The position numbers and the translations under genes are program-made. Below are positions 20,980 through 33,009 of a DNA stretch of 64,000 bases, piece after piece (the first letter of the stretch is position 1; the number at the start of each line of letters is the position of its first letter). The notes below the pieces were generated by a model. The model was given only the letters and a program-made list of their open reading frames with translations, searched no databases and was not told the DNA's origin. This DNA is from Selaginella moellendorffii (Eukaryota > Streptophyta > Lycopodiopsida > Selaginellales > Selaginellaceae): NCBI RefSeq assembly GCF_000143415.4, contig NW_003314336.1, forward strand, positions 377,417-441,416, read 5' to 3'.

Positions 20980-23902
20980 TTAGGATAGCTTTCTTCTCTT
21001 GTTGGGCTTGGAGGGCGCCACTTGCGATGCTGCCTTGATCCTCAACTCGTCGAGCGTCTCTCCTTCGCGCGCCCACTCGAGAACCAAATGCCGCCCATAC
21101 AAATGGCTGCTCCCAAGCGCCTCAAACGCGTTCTGGGCCTCCTGCTTTGTCACAAACTCCACAAACGCAAAGCCGCGATGGTTGCCATCGAACTTCTTGG
21201 GCAGCTTCACCTTCTTCACCTGGAGCGAAAGGCTCGAAACGTTTTTCCAAACTCGCTAAACCTCGTACCTGTCCGAAAGGAGAGAAGAGCTGCTTCAAGT
21301 CTTTCCGGGTTGCCTCGAATGCCACGTTCCGCACGATGAGCTTGGAAGAGCTTCCTTTTGCATCGACTTTGCTTGGTTTCTCGTCGTCGCCAGCGCGACT
21401 TGGTTGCAAAACGAGAGCATGACCGTCAAGAACAGACCCCTGCGCTTGGACGATCGATTATCCCCGGTGTGACAGCAAAACCTCTCTCTCACCTGCATTT
21501 CCTTGCAGACGCGCTCGGCCGTGTCAGCCGAGTCGAACTCCACGAAGCCAAAACCCATTGACAAGGATGCTCCAGTTTTGGATGGCTTTCTTTTCACCTG
21601 CAAGTTCCACAAACCATTTTAGCAACAGTCTAGAAAGGAAAAGCAAACACGCACCGTTGCTGTCCGCAAGGAACCGGCTTTTACTCGGCCTTCGAAGTGC
21701 TTCCTTAGGCTCGCGTCAGTGGTCTTGAAGTTCAAATTCTTCACAAATACAGTGCTTGACTGCCAAGGCCGAATTTCGATGAGCTTCATACAAAAGAGTT
21801 TAGTAGCGTACCCTCGTTGAAGCGGCCCCTTCGTCATTTGCTACAAGCTGGTCCTTCATCGAAGTTCCCTCAAGCTTTGCGGGTACAACGCCACCATCTT
21901 TCTTTTCGGAAAGAAGATCTTGTGGTGCCCATTCCAGATACAATGGGACGTGCCTGCAAGAGTATATATATATCCGAGATTAGACCGTTTCTTCAGCCAG
22001 CCGTTACAACTTTACTTGAATTTCCGGTATGCTAGAGATTCGAAGGCTTTGCGTGCCTCAGAGGACTCCAGAAACTCCACCTTGTATCAAGCGAACAGAT
22101 AAACCGATCAGGAGGGAGGCACCAAGACGAAGAAAACTCACATACGATAGCAACGGTTTTCGTCGGTGGAAGCACGAGCCGTCCAAGACTTCCATACGGG
22201 CAAAACACGCCGAAGAGGTCCACTTCCGTTGTGCTGAAGGGAAGATTCTTGACGAGGATGACGCGAGAGCTTCTAGTTACTCCAGAGGTTTTACTAGCGC
22301 TGATCTTCTCCAACAGTTCCACATTTACGCCTTGCTGAGCTAATGACCGCTTCGTCTCCGAAAGGACGTGCGTTTCTCCCAGAGCAAGACGTACTGCAAC
22401 GTCCTCGGCTTCTGGATCCAGAAATTCACGTCTGGAGATCCCATATTGCCTGGCCACGTTTTCTGCCACCTGCGTCAGAGCAAATTGTAAGAAGTGGCAA
22501 GTCAACTCTACACACCGTATCTGGCCGCATGTACAGAGGATTCCATGCTTGCGTATTACCGCTCGACTCCTTTTTCTTGCGCTCCACCTCCCTCTCTTGT
22601 TTCAGGTTCATGGGGCGATCTCTAGAATCCCGGAGATGAGAAGTCAAGCATAGACATGAAACGCAAGAACTCACAGTTTCTGTTTGACTTGTGAAGTTTG
22701 CTGCTTCGCAGGTAGAACATGCAAAAGTCTTCCTTGAAAGATAGAATTGTCGAGCTCCGTCATCGCCCTGGATAAAGACGAGAAGTTAGCCCTTCAAAGA
22801 ATTCAGCACCTGAGAAAATACCTCGTTGCTTCTTCCGGTAGCGTGAAGCCAACATACCCGTAGCCCTTCGAGCGGTTCGTCTCCTTGTCACAAATCAAAT
22901 GAACTTGGACAACTTCCCCGTACTGGCCGAACAAGGAAGCCAGTTCCTCTTCACTTGTGAAAAGAAAAACACGAGAATGAGGCTCCCAGTTTACGTCCTT
23001 TGAAGAACTTACCTCGTGGTGTATGCAAGGTTCCGCACGAAAAGCCTCCCAGTATCTGTCTCCGCTACATCCTGAGCAGCTTCTTCATTCCCGGGACGAT
23101 CGCCAGTATCAGCTTGCTGTTGCGGCTTGGCTCCTCCTTCCGTTTCCTTCTCGTCGTCACTATCGTCACTCCACTGCTGCCGGACCTTGCTCTTGAGGTA
23201 GTACAAGTCGGAGACTGGTCCCGCATCGTCGCTCGCCTTGCTGCTTGGCTGTTGAGTTGTAAGTTTAGCGTCGTCGTTCGCCCAGACCTTCGTCTTTGTA
23301 CGCGGTTGCATCACGCTGAGAAACTCGTCAAGCCCAGGATCTTGCTCTTGATCGCGGTCCACCGAGACGGTTTTCTTCGGCTTGAGCTGGGCCTTCTCCT
23401 CTGGAGCATGCGTCTTCTCGTACGCAGAGCTTCCTTTGGAGTGACGGCTCCATGGCCGCACGGCTGCGTCTCCAACGGAGCGTGCCACCTGACAAGATCA
23501 CGAGAATGTGAGTAGCGCCGAGGTTGCGAGAAAGAAAAATCTAGACGCTCCGAGACTGCGAGATTGCGAGAACAAAAATTCTATGATGGTCTACCTCGCA
23601 AACCAGGCGGGAGGTGTCGAGGAATGACCTGTTGAAATAGGCGACTGCCGATTCGGCTTCCTCCTGGCTGTAGAATCCCACGAATCCAAACCTCCGAGAC
23701 TTGCCATCTCTGCGCGAGTGGAGCAAGGAATCAATGTCGCAATCTCGTCTCCATCCATGGATGAAAAGCAAGCTCTCTCTCACCTGGTTCGCATCACCTT
23801 GGCATCGGTCACCTGTCCCTTGGCGCCGAAATGCTCCCTGAGCTTGTCATCGGTGACATAGGTGGGCAGATTCTTGACGCACACGCGCGACGACGACCCC
23901 AT
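20980..23902 (-). CDS. Multi-RRM pre-rRNA processing protein (RBM19/MRD1 family)
   Basis: MRD1/RBM19 is a nucleolar protein needed for early pre-rRNA cleavage and small-subunit assembly. The start [20 protein letters not shown] at 23902 opens RRM1, with RNP1 SRRFGFVGF after an intron. A long charged linker follows ([24 protein letters not shown]), then RRM2 ([21 protein letters not shown]), a helical linker ([27 protein letters not shown]), RRM3 ([20 protein letters not shown], no classical RNP1, typical of this position), RRM4 ([38 protein letters not shown]) and RRM5 ([39 protein letters not shown]). The basic tail is NKRRKLS. Five RRMs match yeast Mrd1 more than the six of human RBM19. About twelve introns. 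Confidence 0.9.
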
Positions 23903-23958
23903 AGCCCAAGCGCGCTCAAAGCCGGCTCAAAGCCCGCTCAAAGCCCTAACCCTAGGCG
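23903..23958. promoter_or_regulatory. 56-bp bidirectional promoter/leader with three 11-bp repeats
   Basis: Only 56 bp separate the start codons of the RBM19/MRD1-like gene and MED10. The sequence holds three exact copies of GCTCAAAGCC at 23914-23923, 23925-23934 and 23936-23945 (11-bp period, about one helical turn), followed by a telo-box-like CCCTAACCCTAGG. No TATA box is present. Shared regulation is inferred from the geometry. Confidence 0.6.
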
Positions 23959-24837
23959 ATGGAGAGTAACAGCAAAATGGCGCTGGCGGGGATGGAGGAG
24001 AGCTTGCACAGCGCGCTCGCCACACTTCATCAGCTCCACTGCTCCGTCTCCTCTTTCACGCTTCCATCGCAGCTGCTCGTCCTGGAGCGCCTGTAAGCAA
24101 GAATTCCTCCCTGGAGCTCAAAAACAATCTTTCCCCCTTCTTGTGAGCGTTAAAGCTGGAATCTCTCTCAAAATCAATCCTTCTCCCTCTCCTTCTCAGC
24201 GTTAGAGCTAGAGCTGGAATCTCCCTCAAAATCAATCCTTCTCCCTCTCCTCAGCGCTGGAGCTGGAGTCTCTCTCACACGTTTGATTTAATGTTTTACA
24301 TGGAACCAGGAATGAGCTTGTCAAGGATCTCAACTTGATGCAATCCTCCTCCAACCAGTGCAACCTTGAGATCCCCGTGGAGGTGATAAGGTAATCGATC
24401 CATCCCAGGGATCCGATTGAGCAACCTGTTTTGCCAGATTCATTGACGAAGGCAAGAATCCCGACGAATTCACCAAGGATCTTCTTAACCATTGCATTCA
24501 GCGAAACCAGGCAACCAAAGGCAAAGTCGACGCCTTCAAGGCGAGTTCTTCCTGGGACCTCTCTTTGCTCTCTTGTCTCAAATCTCTTTGCAGGCACTTC
24601 GAAAGCACATCCTGGAGGAGGTGGAGGAGGCCTTCCCCGAGGAGACTGAAACATACCGAATGTTACGTACAGCATCGGCTCTGGTCAGTCAGTCTCAAAC
24701 TTAGCAAAAAGAAAAAAACAATTCTTTTAGTTCTACTTACACGCGCGCGTGCGCAGGAATCTCGAAGAAGTGCTGCGCAGCCAATCCCCGGACTGTCCAA
24801 CGGAGATGCAAGAGTCAAGCCCGAGCACACTGGCTGA
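23959..24837 (+). CDS. MED10: Mediator complex subunit 10 (MED10/NUT2)
   Basis: MED10 is a conserved middle-module subunit of the nuclear Mediator complex. The reading starts MESNSKMALAGMEESLHSAL, and contains the family core NELVKDLNLMQSSSNQCNLE, IPVEVIRFIDEGKNPDEFTK, DLLNHCIQRNQATKGKVDAF and KALRKHILEEVEEAFPEE. A short C-terminal tail (PIPGLSNGDARVKPEHTG) ends at 24837. Five exons are joined by GT-AG introns. The first intron contains imperfect tandem repeats. The 3' end converges on the CSC1-like gene with 82 bp between stops. Confidence 0.93.
24115..24275. repeat. Imperfect tandem repeat in MED10 intron 1
   Basis: A unit of about 50-58 bp with the core CTCAAAATCAATCCTTCTCC followed by CTCAGCG-TTAGAGCT-like sequence occurs in two clear copies, with degenerate partial copies on both sides. 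It lies wholly inside the intron. Confidence 0.7.
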
Positions 24838-24919
24838 AAGGCGGAGCTTATCATACACAATAACACAAATTTACACAAAACAAGTAAGTAGGCACAGGCA
24901 GGAATCCATCGATCATCGA

Positions 24920-27355
24920 TCAAACAGGCGGCGCTGCGATCCCCGCCGACGTCACCGCAGATCGAGCGTCTTCAAATTTGTCCCGCTCGTGCTCTTCGTC
25001 GAGATAACTCGGCGTGTAGGCAGTGACGATGCTCGAGACGGTGGGGATGTGCTCCTTGGTGAGACCGGTCACCTCCAGCGGTGGATTCTTGAAGGTGGGA
25101 TAGTAGATCTTGTTGGTGATGAGAGCGAAGAGCAGTGTGGCGATGGGCAGCGGCACCAAGATGGGACTGAACACAAACTTCTTGATGGAGAAGTAGCCGA
25201 GCATTGCAAGCTGCGAGACGAGAAGAGCTGCAATAATTCTAGTGTGGATGTGAGGCCACATTCGACCGTAGCTCTCATAAGCCGGCACCACCACCTTCAA
25301 CGCCTGGAGAAAGAGATCTTAGCACAAAAGTTGGAAGAAACAGCAAAGGGAAGAGAGCTCCAACCTCGTGCCGAGCGATGATCCACGCGAAGGCAAAGTA
25401 GACAAGCGCAAAAGGAAGAACCATGGGTGCGATCACAGCATAGCAGAGTGCGATGGTGAGTATGAGCATGTCTCCGGGAACTCTGGTGGCATAGCTAAAA
25501 TCTTTGGGTGCCCATGCAGCTCTGATATCCTCTTTCGTCTTGCAGAGGTACTTCTTCTTGATGCGAAACATGATCAGCGGCACCAGCCTCGAGAGCTGCA
25601 AGCCATAGCCAACGAAGAACCTGTGCAAAAATGAAGAAAACTAGCTAAGTTTCCAGAAAGAACTCTTGCGCTACTGACACTTACCTGAGGGCGATGAAGG
25701 TGATGAAGAAGGATGCCGCGGGTGGAATGGCCGCGCCCAGCAGTGACACGGTCGAGTTGGGCTCCTTCTGGATCTTCTTGACCGTGTCAAACAGCGAGCT
25801 GGTGATGGTGATGCCCAAGAACACGTTGAAGACGTTGAAGTAGAAGTACTTCCCGGCGGCGGCGCGCTCGACATGGCTCTGCGACACAATCCCCTCCATC
25901 CGCGACAGGAAGAGCAGCAGCGTCGGCAAGAGCGCCAAGAACACGATGAGCGCCAGCTGCGGCAAGTAGGCCTGGAGCACGGTGCTCAACACCTTGATCT
26001 TCTCGATGTTCTTCACAAACGGCACTAGCTTCTCGAGCTTGTCCAGCGTCGAGAAGGCGGACACGAAACCAATGGGTATCATGAAGAAGAGGATGGTGAG
26101 CGCCACCAGCGTGTAGACGATCGCTTGCCGGATGTAACGCTGGTACCAGGGGATATTCACATTCCCCCAGATCATCTGGCGTGGCTCCGGCGCCGGGCTC
26201 GTCACCCATCGCCCGGCCGAGGAGGCCGAGTAGACGCACTGCCCGCAAGCCGCCGCCGCCGCCGGATTGTTGAAAACCAGGATCGCCGCTCTCCCCGGCG
26301 GCGCCGCCGCCGCCGCGGTTTTACTGCTCTTGTGCCGTTCGCTCGCCTCCCGGAGCTTCTCCTTGTAGAAATCCACGGAGTCGACGCTGGGACCGAGCAA
26401 TCCGAGCGTCCCAGTCTTGTGATGCGGGCGATTGCTGCTCGTCACCCCGGCCTGCGCGCGATCCAGCTTCGCCTTGGTGGATTCCATCGCCTTCCACGTC
26501 TTGGACGCGCCGCCGAGATCGCCCACCGGGATGCATCGCTCGTAGGAGTCGGGGTGGATGCGGCGGAAGAAGGCGTCGATCTGGGCGGTGTCGCGGTGGG
26601 AGCGGGGAATGTCGCGCACCAGCGCCGCGAATTGCTCGGGCCTGGCGCCCGAGGAGAGCACGGACTTGCGGAGCTTGGAGATTCGGCGGTACTTTGTCCA
26701 CAGCACGATGTAGACCGCCGCCGAGAGCCAGTAGGCGCCGATGGCGAAGAGCCAGATCTTGGCGTTCCGCTCCTGCGCCGCCAATGCATCAGGGTGAGTG
26801 GTGGCCAAGACGATCGAGACGATTGATTTCCACTCACCGGTATGTTTCCCATGGCCAGCTTGTTCAGGCCAGAGAATGTAGCATCGGTGGAGTTCGTGGC
26901 GGTGGTGGAGCCGCCGGTGCTTGGCCTCGCTTTTCTCGCGTAGTCGTCACTCAGTGCTGCCACCGTGACGAGTACGGGAAGGCAAAACAGCGCCGCTATG
27001 CTCAGGATCTTGAGCGCTGCACAGCCATGGATCGATGGATTTGCCTCGGGAGGGAAATTCTTGCGCAAACGCTCTTACCGGCATCCAGGAGGTGAATGTA
27101 GATGGCGGCGTCCAGGCCCGCGAAGCTCACAATCTCCGACTCGGTGACTCGCCAGGCCTCGCTCAGCCATTGGAAGGGCGTGCGCAGGCGCGCAACCTCG
27201 GGATTTCCCTTGCCTTCCTCCTCGCGGATGAGCACGGCGGGGTAGTAGACTGGGTAATTCTTGGGCCGCCGCGCGAGCAAGACGTAGAGGAGCGACAGAA
27301 AGAGGAAGATTAGCAGCGAGGTGACCAGCGATGTGATGAACGCCGTGGTGTCCAT
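24920..27355 (-). CDS. CSC1/OSCA-like osmosensitive calcium-permeable cation channel (ERD4-like)
   Basis: OSCA/TMEM63 proteins are mechanosensitive channels opened by membrane tension or hyperosmotic stress. The start MDTTAFITSLVTSLLIFLFL is a first membrane span, followed by LRTPFQWLSEAWRVTESEIV, which precedes GLDAAIYIHLLDA. A cytosolic RRM-like loop follows (ARPEQFAALVRDIPRSHRDT). The pore region begins with IWGNVNIPWYQRYIRQAIVY and continues through several spans, including YFYFNVFNVFLGITITSSLF and PGDMLILTIALCYAVIAPMV. It ends VTSAGIAAPPV at 24920. The best resemblance is to the ERD4-type clade. Six exons with short introns. The 3' end is convergent with MED10. Confidence 0.92.
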
Positions 27356-27750
27356 CGATCTTGGAGGAGAGAGAGAGAGGGAGAGAGCTTCCTCCTCCCG
27401 CGAGCGGGTACTTTACCTTGCTATAATAAAGAAAGCCCTCTTCCTTCCCTCCTGGATTTCTTCCAAGTGCCAAACTTATAGAGTAACCACAAACCAGCTC
27501 ATCACACTCGCCAAAAAGCTGCGGACTCGTTGCGACTCGTTGTCGGTGTATCCAACAAGAATATTCAAAACTTATCCCGTTTGTTTGGAATCAACCATAA
27601 CACTAATGGCAAATGTAAAAATCTTTTTCCCGTTGCGCAAAACTGTACAGGCTAAAAGTAAAAACTGAAAGAAAATTTTTTGCGCTCGCTCTTGATCTTG
27701 ATTTGATGCTTAAGTTCGTTCTATTAGTAGGCTAGTCTCCTTTGCTCTTC
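27356..27750. other. Intergenic region between TIM50 3' end and the CSC1-like start
   Basis: The 395 bp hold the CSC1-like promoter (a GA-rich stretch at about 27367-27386 and a TATAATAAA-like element at about 27421-27429) and the TIM50 3' flank. I see no gene here. Confidence 0.5.
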
Positions 27751-29426
27751 TCACAACCCACGCCAGAACTTCCCCTGGCCTTGCTTCCTTTCCTGTACTC
27801 GCCTGGAACGAACGAGAGATTGTCAAGATTTACTAAATGGAAATCCAGCTCTCAAACCTCTGGTTTTGCTTTGCTCTCTCGCGGAACTCGGTCGCAATGT
27901 CACGTCCCTTGTATGACTCGAGAACAGTACGCACATCAGGGGGGCGTTGTCTCGCCACAACTATACGATACGATCCGTGCTTAGAATGCGAAAGATATGA
28001 GAAAGGAATGAATGAGGCTTACATTCGAGAAAGGGAAGGAGGTCGAGAAGAGCGGTATCGTCGCTTTCCAGTTTCCAGGGCTTGATAGGAACTGCGTTCT
28101 CGGGTTGGAGACAAGTGTCCAAAGCATGGCCGCTGATGTACATGATTTTCTTCGGATCCCTGTTTAGTTTGGACAAGTCCTGGCAGGAAAAACACCAACT
28201 TTTAAGTCCACTACCATACCAAAGTTATACTCACTCGAAAGTGCTTCCCATCGAGATAGTTCGTGGCATCCCGTGCTAGCCGATAGCGGATGCAACCCTT
28301 CTGATCAAGCCTCTCCAAAATGGGATCCACGTACTGAGAAAACAAAGAGCCGTGAGCAAAGCAAAGCCACCGGGTGAACAACTTACAAAGCTTAGCTGAT
28401 CAGAATACACAACTATCTCATAGTAGTGTGCTAGCTTTTCGAGAAAAGCTTCAACTCCAGGGCGTTTGAAAGTACCCCAGCCCCTCTCTCTCTGTAACAT
28501 CACATTTAAAACGAGGACGGGTTGCTCAAAAGCCACTACCTTCCACTCCGAAAACACCAGCGTCTCATTTAGATCAAGGACAATTGTGTAGACATGCTGC
28601 TCCTGAGGAATCAAATCGGGTAGCAACTTATCAGACGACGGAGCCGCAAAACCCTGCAAAAGACGAAAACCAAGTTAAATCGCCAGAACCGAGCCGTGGT
28701 AACAGATAACTTGCCTTAACTTGCTCTTCCACGGACCTCCTCAAATCCAAATACGCGTCGGTTGCTGCCAAGGCAACTAAGAAAACGATATACTACGTGA
28801 TCAGCACACCTATTCTTACAAAATTGAAAGAATACCCTCGCAAGACGTGCAGTAAACAAGATCTTGTATTCTCTGCCAAGTTAGACACAGGAGTTACTAT
28901 CACAGATTGATAGAGAGGAAATAAATCTCTTCTTACCTCAAGAATTGGCTTGTCTTGAGTAATCAAAGGTTTTTGTTGACGCAAAGGCTTCACTACCCTT
29001 TCAATATCCTCGTACGAGTAAGCTAGAAAGGAACGAAGTGAGAAAGCAAAAGACATACATTTCTTCTCTCTTACCATAGGTCACGTAAGAAACCCCGGCA
29101 ATAGCAGCTGTAGCTGTGAGACCAAAGAGCGCTTTGATCCCTCTCCAGGACGCTTTAGAACCCACCTCCGCGACCATCTCTTCCACCTCGGAAAAAGATC
29201 CATCCTGCTTGGCTGAGCTTGCTGTCGCTTTGGCGACTTCCTGGGCGATTTCCTCGGGCGCCGCGCTGCTGCCACTGGCGGCCTTGGCGCCGATTGCCTC
29301 TTCTGTCGAAAATGTGGTAGAAGAATGCGATCTAGCCGCGCAGAGCCTCGATCGCGCCCGGAACTCCCTCGCAGATGCAAGCCTTTGGAGCCTGATCATC
29401 CACATAGCCGCCTGAGCCCTAACCAT
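27751..29426 (-). CDS. TIM50: Mitochondrial inner-membrane translocase subunit TIM50
   Basis: TIM50 receives presequence proteins in the intermembrane space for the TIM23 complex. The N-terminus (MVRAQAAMWMIRLQRLASAR) is a basic amphipathic mitochondrial presequence. A membrane span sits near ALFGLTATAAIAGVSYVTYG. The FCP1/NLI phosphatase-like domain has YTIVLDLNETLVFSEWK, where the usual catalytic DxDxT is DLNET, as in TIM50. It is followed by RPGVEAFLEKLAHYYEIVVY, DPILERLDQKGCIRYRLARD, LSKLNRDPKKIMYISGHALD and VARQRPPDVRTVLESYKGRD. A last intron links AKQNQ to the C-terminal RKQGQGKFWRGL. I use the ATG at 29426. Confidence 0.93.
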
Positions 29427-29504
29427 CCAAAGCCTGCCCAAGAACCCTAAACCCTAGAGTGCATTAAAGGAAATAGCGGACCTTTAAATTTATCCATGTT
29501 TCTT

Positions 29505-31278
29505 TCACAGTTGTTCTACCCAGCCAAACTTATCTTCGCTTCTACCCATCTGGATGTCGGTCAGGGACGTGCTTAGCGCTCTTGACACTTTTCCCACGCC
29601 GCCATCACTGTAAGTTACCCTGAATTGCAAAACCTCGAATTTTAGTCACTGCTCTAGATTAGAAAAACTCACTCGCACCTTCTATCACCGTATGTGATCG
29701 ATCCAACCGGATTGACAACCACGGCCGTCCCCGTGCAAAACACCTCGTCTGCGTCAAGCAATTCCTCCACTGTCACGGCCGTCTCCTTCACCTGAGATCG
29801 AGTGACAGTCTCTCGAGTTATACATATAAAAGCTGAGAGAAGTTTTCTACCTTATAGCCCATGTCTCGAGCAAGTTCTATTACGCTCTTCCTGGTAATCC
29901 CAGGGAGTATCGTGCCCAGCGTTTCAGGAGTGGAGATCGTGTTACCCTGTGCATACGAGAGTATATTTCTTACCGAAGCAAAGATGTGAATCAACCTTAC
30001 CTTCACGGTAAAAATGTTGCAAGACGAAACCTCCTCGACATACTTGTTCTCGGCAGCATCTAGATACAAAACATCCGAGAAGCCTTGGTCCTTGGCATCG
30101 AGTTGTGTCTTTAAAACCTTCACGACACAAAAGTCAGGTTAGAGCGACAAAAACGCAGAAGTGGCGGATCGGTCCCAGTGCGCCAGTCACGAAAACACTA
30201 ACTTACAGGAGCGTAGTTTCCAATCGTCTTGACGCCACCAGTTCCTCCAGGTGCTGCGCGGTGGTAAAACGTTTCCACTTTGAGTGAGATAGGAGCTAAG
30301 CCACTCTGCGAGGAAGAAAAAACAAACACGCAGTAGTCAATATAAGAGCAGCGCACTCAAAGCAGTGTAACCTTGAAATAATTTCCCACGGGTGACACAT
30401 AGATGATGAAGCTATACTCCGGAGCTGGTGCAAGGCCTAGAATAGCTCCGGATCCAATGAGCAAAGGTCGGATGTATAGAGAACCTTTGCCATGAGGAGG
30501 TACCTGTCACAGAACCTGTGAAAACAAAAAAAAAAACAACAGCTAAAAGCCGCTAGAGCGAGGCCACATACCCAACGAACGTTTGCTTTCACTGTGCTCT
30601 TCACAGCGGCAGTGAAATCCCCTACCGATGGTGCCGGCATGCACATTCGTTTTGCTCCGGAGATCATACGAAGTGCATTTTCTTTTGGTCGAAACAAAAC
30701 CGCGGAGCCATCTTGTGTCCGGTAAGCTTTCATGCCTTCAAACAAGCCCTGGCAAGAACAACAAAGGATCAAACAGGGATTGTACAAGAGAAACAAAGAA
30801 AAAAGTTTGTTTACTTGTCCATAGTTGAGCACTCCAGCGGCAGGACTGAGCTCCAAGTTACCAAATGGAAGAAGTTCTCCCGACCTCCATTCCCCGTTTC
30901 GATCGGTCTTCATTACGTACATGAAGTCCGTAGAACGAATTCCAAACCCAATGTTCTCCCAATCGATGTCTGATCCAAGAGCAGCAGTATCCCTGGCATT
31001 TTTGCTTAGAGCGCCACAGCTAGACGCGAATCGATACGAGAGCTTACTTGGTGGTGCTCACAGTCACCCCCGCTTGGATCTTGAGTGACTTGTTTTGCTG
31101 GAAGGACAGCGAACCAGTCGGATCGAAGCAAAAGGGAAATCGAAATCTCACTCACCCGGAGTCTGGAGATTTCGATGCGCGGCATGGATCGGCATAGATC
31201 GAGACCACGGATTCTGGAATGCCTGTCATTCGAGAGCGCCTGGAGCTGGAGCTGCGATCCATTGAGCGCGCAAGCCAT
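29505..31278 (-). CDS. BCAT: Branched-chain amino acid aminotransferase (BCAT)
   Basis: This PLP enzyme makes or degrades leucine, isoleucine and valine. The start [20 protein letters not shown] is a likely organelle presequence (plastid or mitochondrial not decided). Next come the mature-start region [91 protein letters not shown] with the PLP-binding Lys in the G-G-V-K-T segment, [20 protein letters not shown], and [20 protein letters not shown]. The C-terminus is [18 protein letters not shown]. About ten introns. It is divergent from the Mpv17-like gene with 240 bp between start codons. Confidence 0.94.
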
Positions 31279-31518
31279 AATGCGGTAATGAAGAACCCTA
31301 ACAAGGGCTCAGTGAAATATTTCTCGCGGTTCGCTGCTTGATCCATTGCTCCGCTGCTCCACACTTCCAGTGGATCAAGAAATTTCCAGATTTCTGCCAA
31401 TGCCGGGTCATCCCATCCCAGATTTTGAAGCACGAGGAAGGATTCTTTCAAAGATTCTCGCGGATATACCACCATCGGCCAGTCTAGGGTTTTGGCGTAC
31501 AATGGACGAGTGACGGCG

Positions 31519-32312
31519 ATGGCGGCAGGTCGAGCGTGGTCGTGGTATCGCAGCCAGCTCGCGGCGCGCCCGGTACGCACGCAAGCAATCGTGTCAGGGA
31601 TCCTGTGGGGAAGCGGCGACGTGATCGCGCAGAAGATTAATGCGTCGATGCAAGACGACGACGAGGAGAGGCCGATCGATCTGAAAAGAACAGCGGCGTG
31701 CTGCATTTTCGGATTGGGATTCGTCGGGCCGGCCGGTCATTACTGGTAGGCAGCCGATCGATCGCAAATTTCCCTTTTCCCTCTTTTCCCCTTTGTGCCG
31801 ATTGTGGAGGAGCTCTTTTGACGAATTGCGCTGCTGCCAGGTACCAGGGGCTGGACAGATTCGTGAAGAGGAAGCTTTTGCTGACGCCAAATTCTCCGCG
31901 ATTCATTGTGGCAAAGCTCGTCCCGGACGCTTTACTGGAGCCTGTGCACTTGGGACTCTTCTTCTCATTGATGGGATTCACGGCTGGAAAGCCGAGCTCT
32001 CAGGTGTTTGCCGACGTCAAGCGAGACATAGTCCCGGCCCTCCTCTCGGGTGGAATGGTGTGGCCTCTGCTCCAGGCCGTCAACTTTCGCTTCGTCCCGG
32101 TAGAGCACCAGCTCCTCTATCTCAACTCGCTCTGCCTGCTCGAAAGCGCCTTCCTCTCGTGGGTCAACAAGCAGGAAGACGCGGCCTGGAAGAAGAAACT
32201 CATGGCGTTCATCACTCCCTCGTCTCCGCCATCGCCATCGCCATCGCCATCGCCAGCGTCGTCACAGCAGGAGCAAGGACAGGCGCCATCGCCATCGCCA
32301 GTGAGCTCGTAG
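31519..32312 (+). CDS. Mpv17/PMP22 family membrane protein
   Basis: Family members are four-span proteins of the mitochondrial inner membrane, plastid or peroxisome, with a channel or stress role not settled. The ATG at 31519 opens MAAGRAWSWYRSQLAARPVR, followed by TQAIVSGILWGSGDVIAQKI, RTAACCIFGLGFVGPAGHYW-Y with the Tyr-split intron (about 31747-31840), RFIVAKLVPDALLEPVHLGL, and the family signature VWPLLQAVNFRFVPVEHQLL. The C-terminal tail is a run of Ser-Pro repeats (PSPSPSPSPA) from a GCCATCGCCATC-type microsatellite. The tail is longer than usual for the family. Confidence 0.88.
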
Positions 32313-33009
32313 AAGCTCGTAGAAGATCGATCGATTTATCGATCGCGGTCGGGGGTCTTATATAACCAGGAGCGACAAACGAATCCAACAAGGAGTGGGG
32401 TCGATCGATCGATCCAGCAGAATGGAAAAACAAAACGAATCCAAGAGTGGGACACTTGGAAAACCTTCCCGGCGAGCGATTGGTGGCGGACGTACGTGGA
32501 AGATGACAAGATTCCAAAAGAAAAGAGGTGTTATGTGCTAAAACTATAGTTCTTGTTCTTCCAGCAAACAGTGAAGATCCGCGACCCACCATATTCTTAT
32601 TCGATTAAATCTTAGTGAGAAAGGGTGGGTGATTTCCTCGATACCATAGAAAATTTGCTACTATACTTTTTCTTGCGAGGTAGTGCGTGGTTCAATTCCA
32701 GATACCAACATTATTCCTTCTTTTTTTTTTCTTTTGATGGCCACGGACAGAAAGAGAAAGAGGCTTTAGCTATAGAGCGTTCTTCCTCTTCTTCCTATTA
32801 GCTCTTAGGTCTTTTTTTCTGGGGAGGATAGATAGATAGATAGCTTTCTTCCGGGGCGTTCTTGCGACCAAGACAAGCAGCGGCAGCGGCAGAGGAAGGG
32901 TTTTTGGGAAGAATGAGGTTTTGGCCATCGCGGCGCGCCTGATGCTCTTGGCGTAAATCTCTCTCTCTCGCTCCTCGCTGCCGCTGCTGCTCTCGCTGGT
33001 GTGTGTGTG
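32313..33009. other. Intergenic region before the TMEM131-like gene
   Basis: The 697 bp contain no recognisable gene. They hold the Mpv17-like 3' flank, a T-rich tract near 32717-32735, a GATA microsatellite (about 32827-32843) and a CT/GCTGCTGC-rich leader immediately before the next gene. Confidence 0.6.

Noticed and set aside
26125-26826. A 233-codon plus-strand open frame
   Set aside because: It is antisense to the conserved CSC1/OSCA exon and is Arg-rich low complexity.
29427-29441. A five-codon upstream extension of TIM50
   Set aside because: It would start at TTG. The ATG at 29426 opens a good mitochondrial presequence.
31492-31518. A possible upstream start for the Mpv17-like protein
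   Set aside because: The codon at 31492 is TTG, not ATG. The ATG at 31519 is in frame and gives a normal N-terminus.
32827-32843. GATA tetranucleotide run as a regulatory site
   Set aside because: It is a plain microsatellite of about four units. No evidence links it to GATA-factor control.
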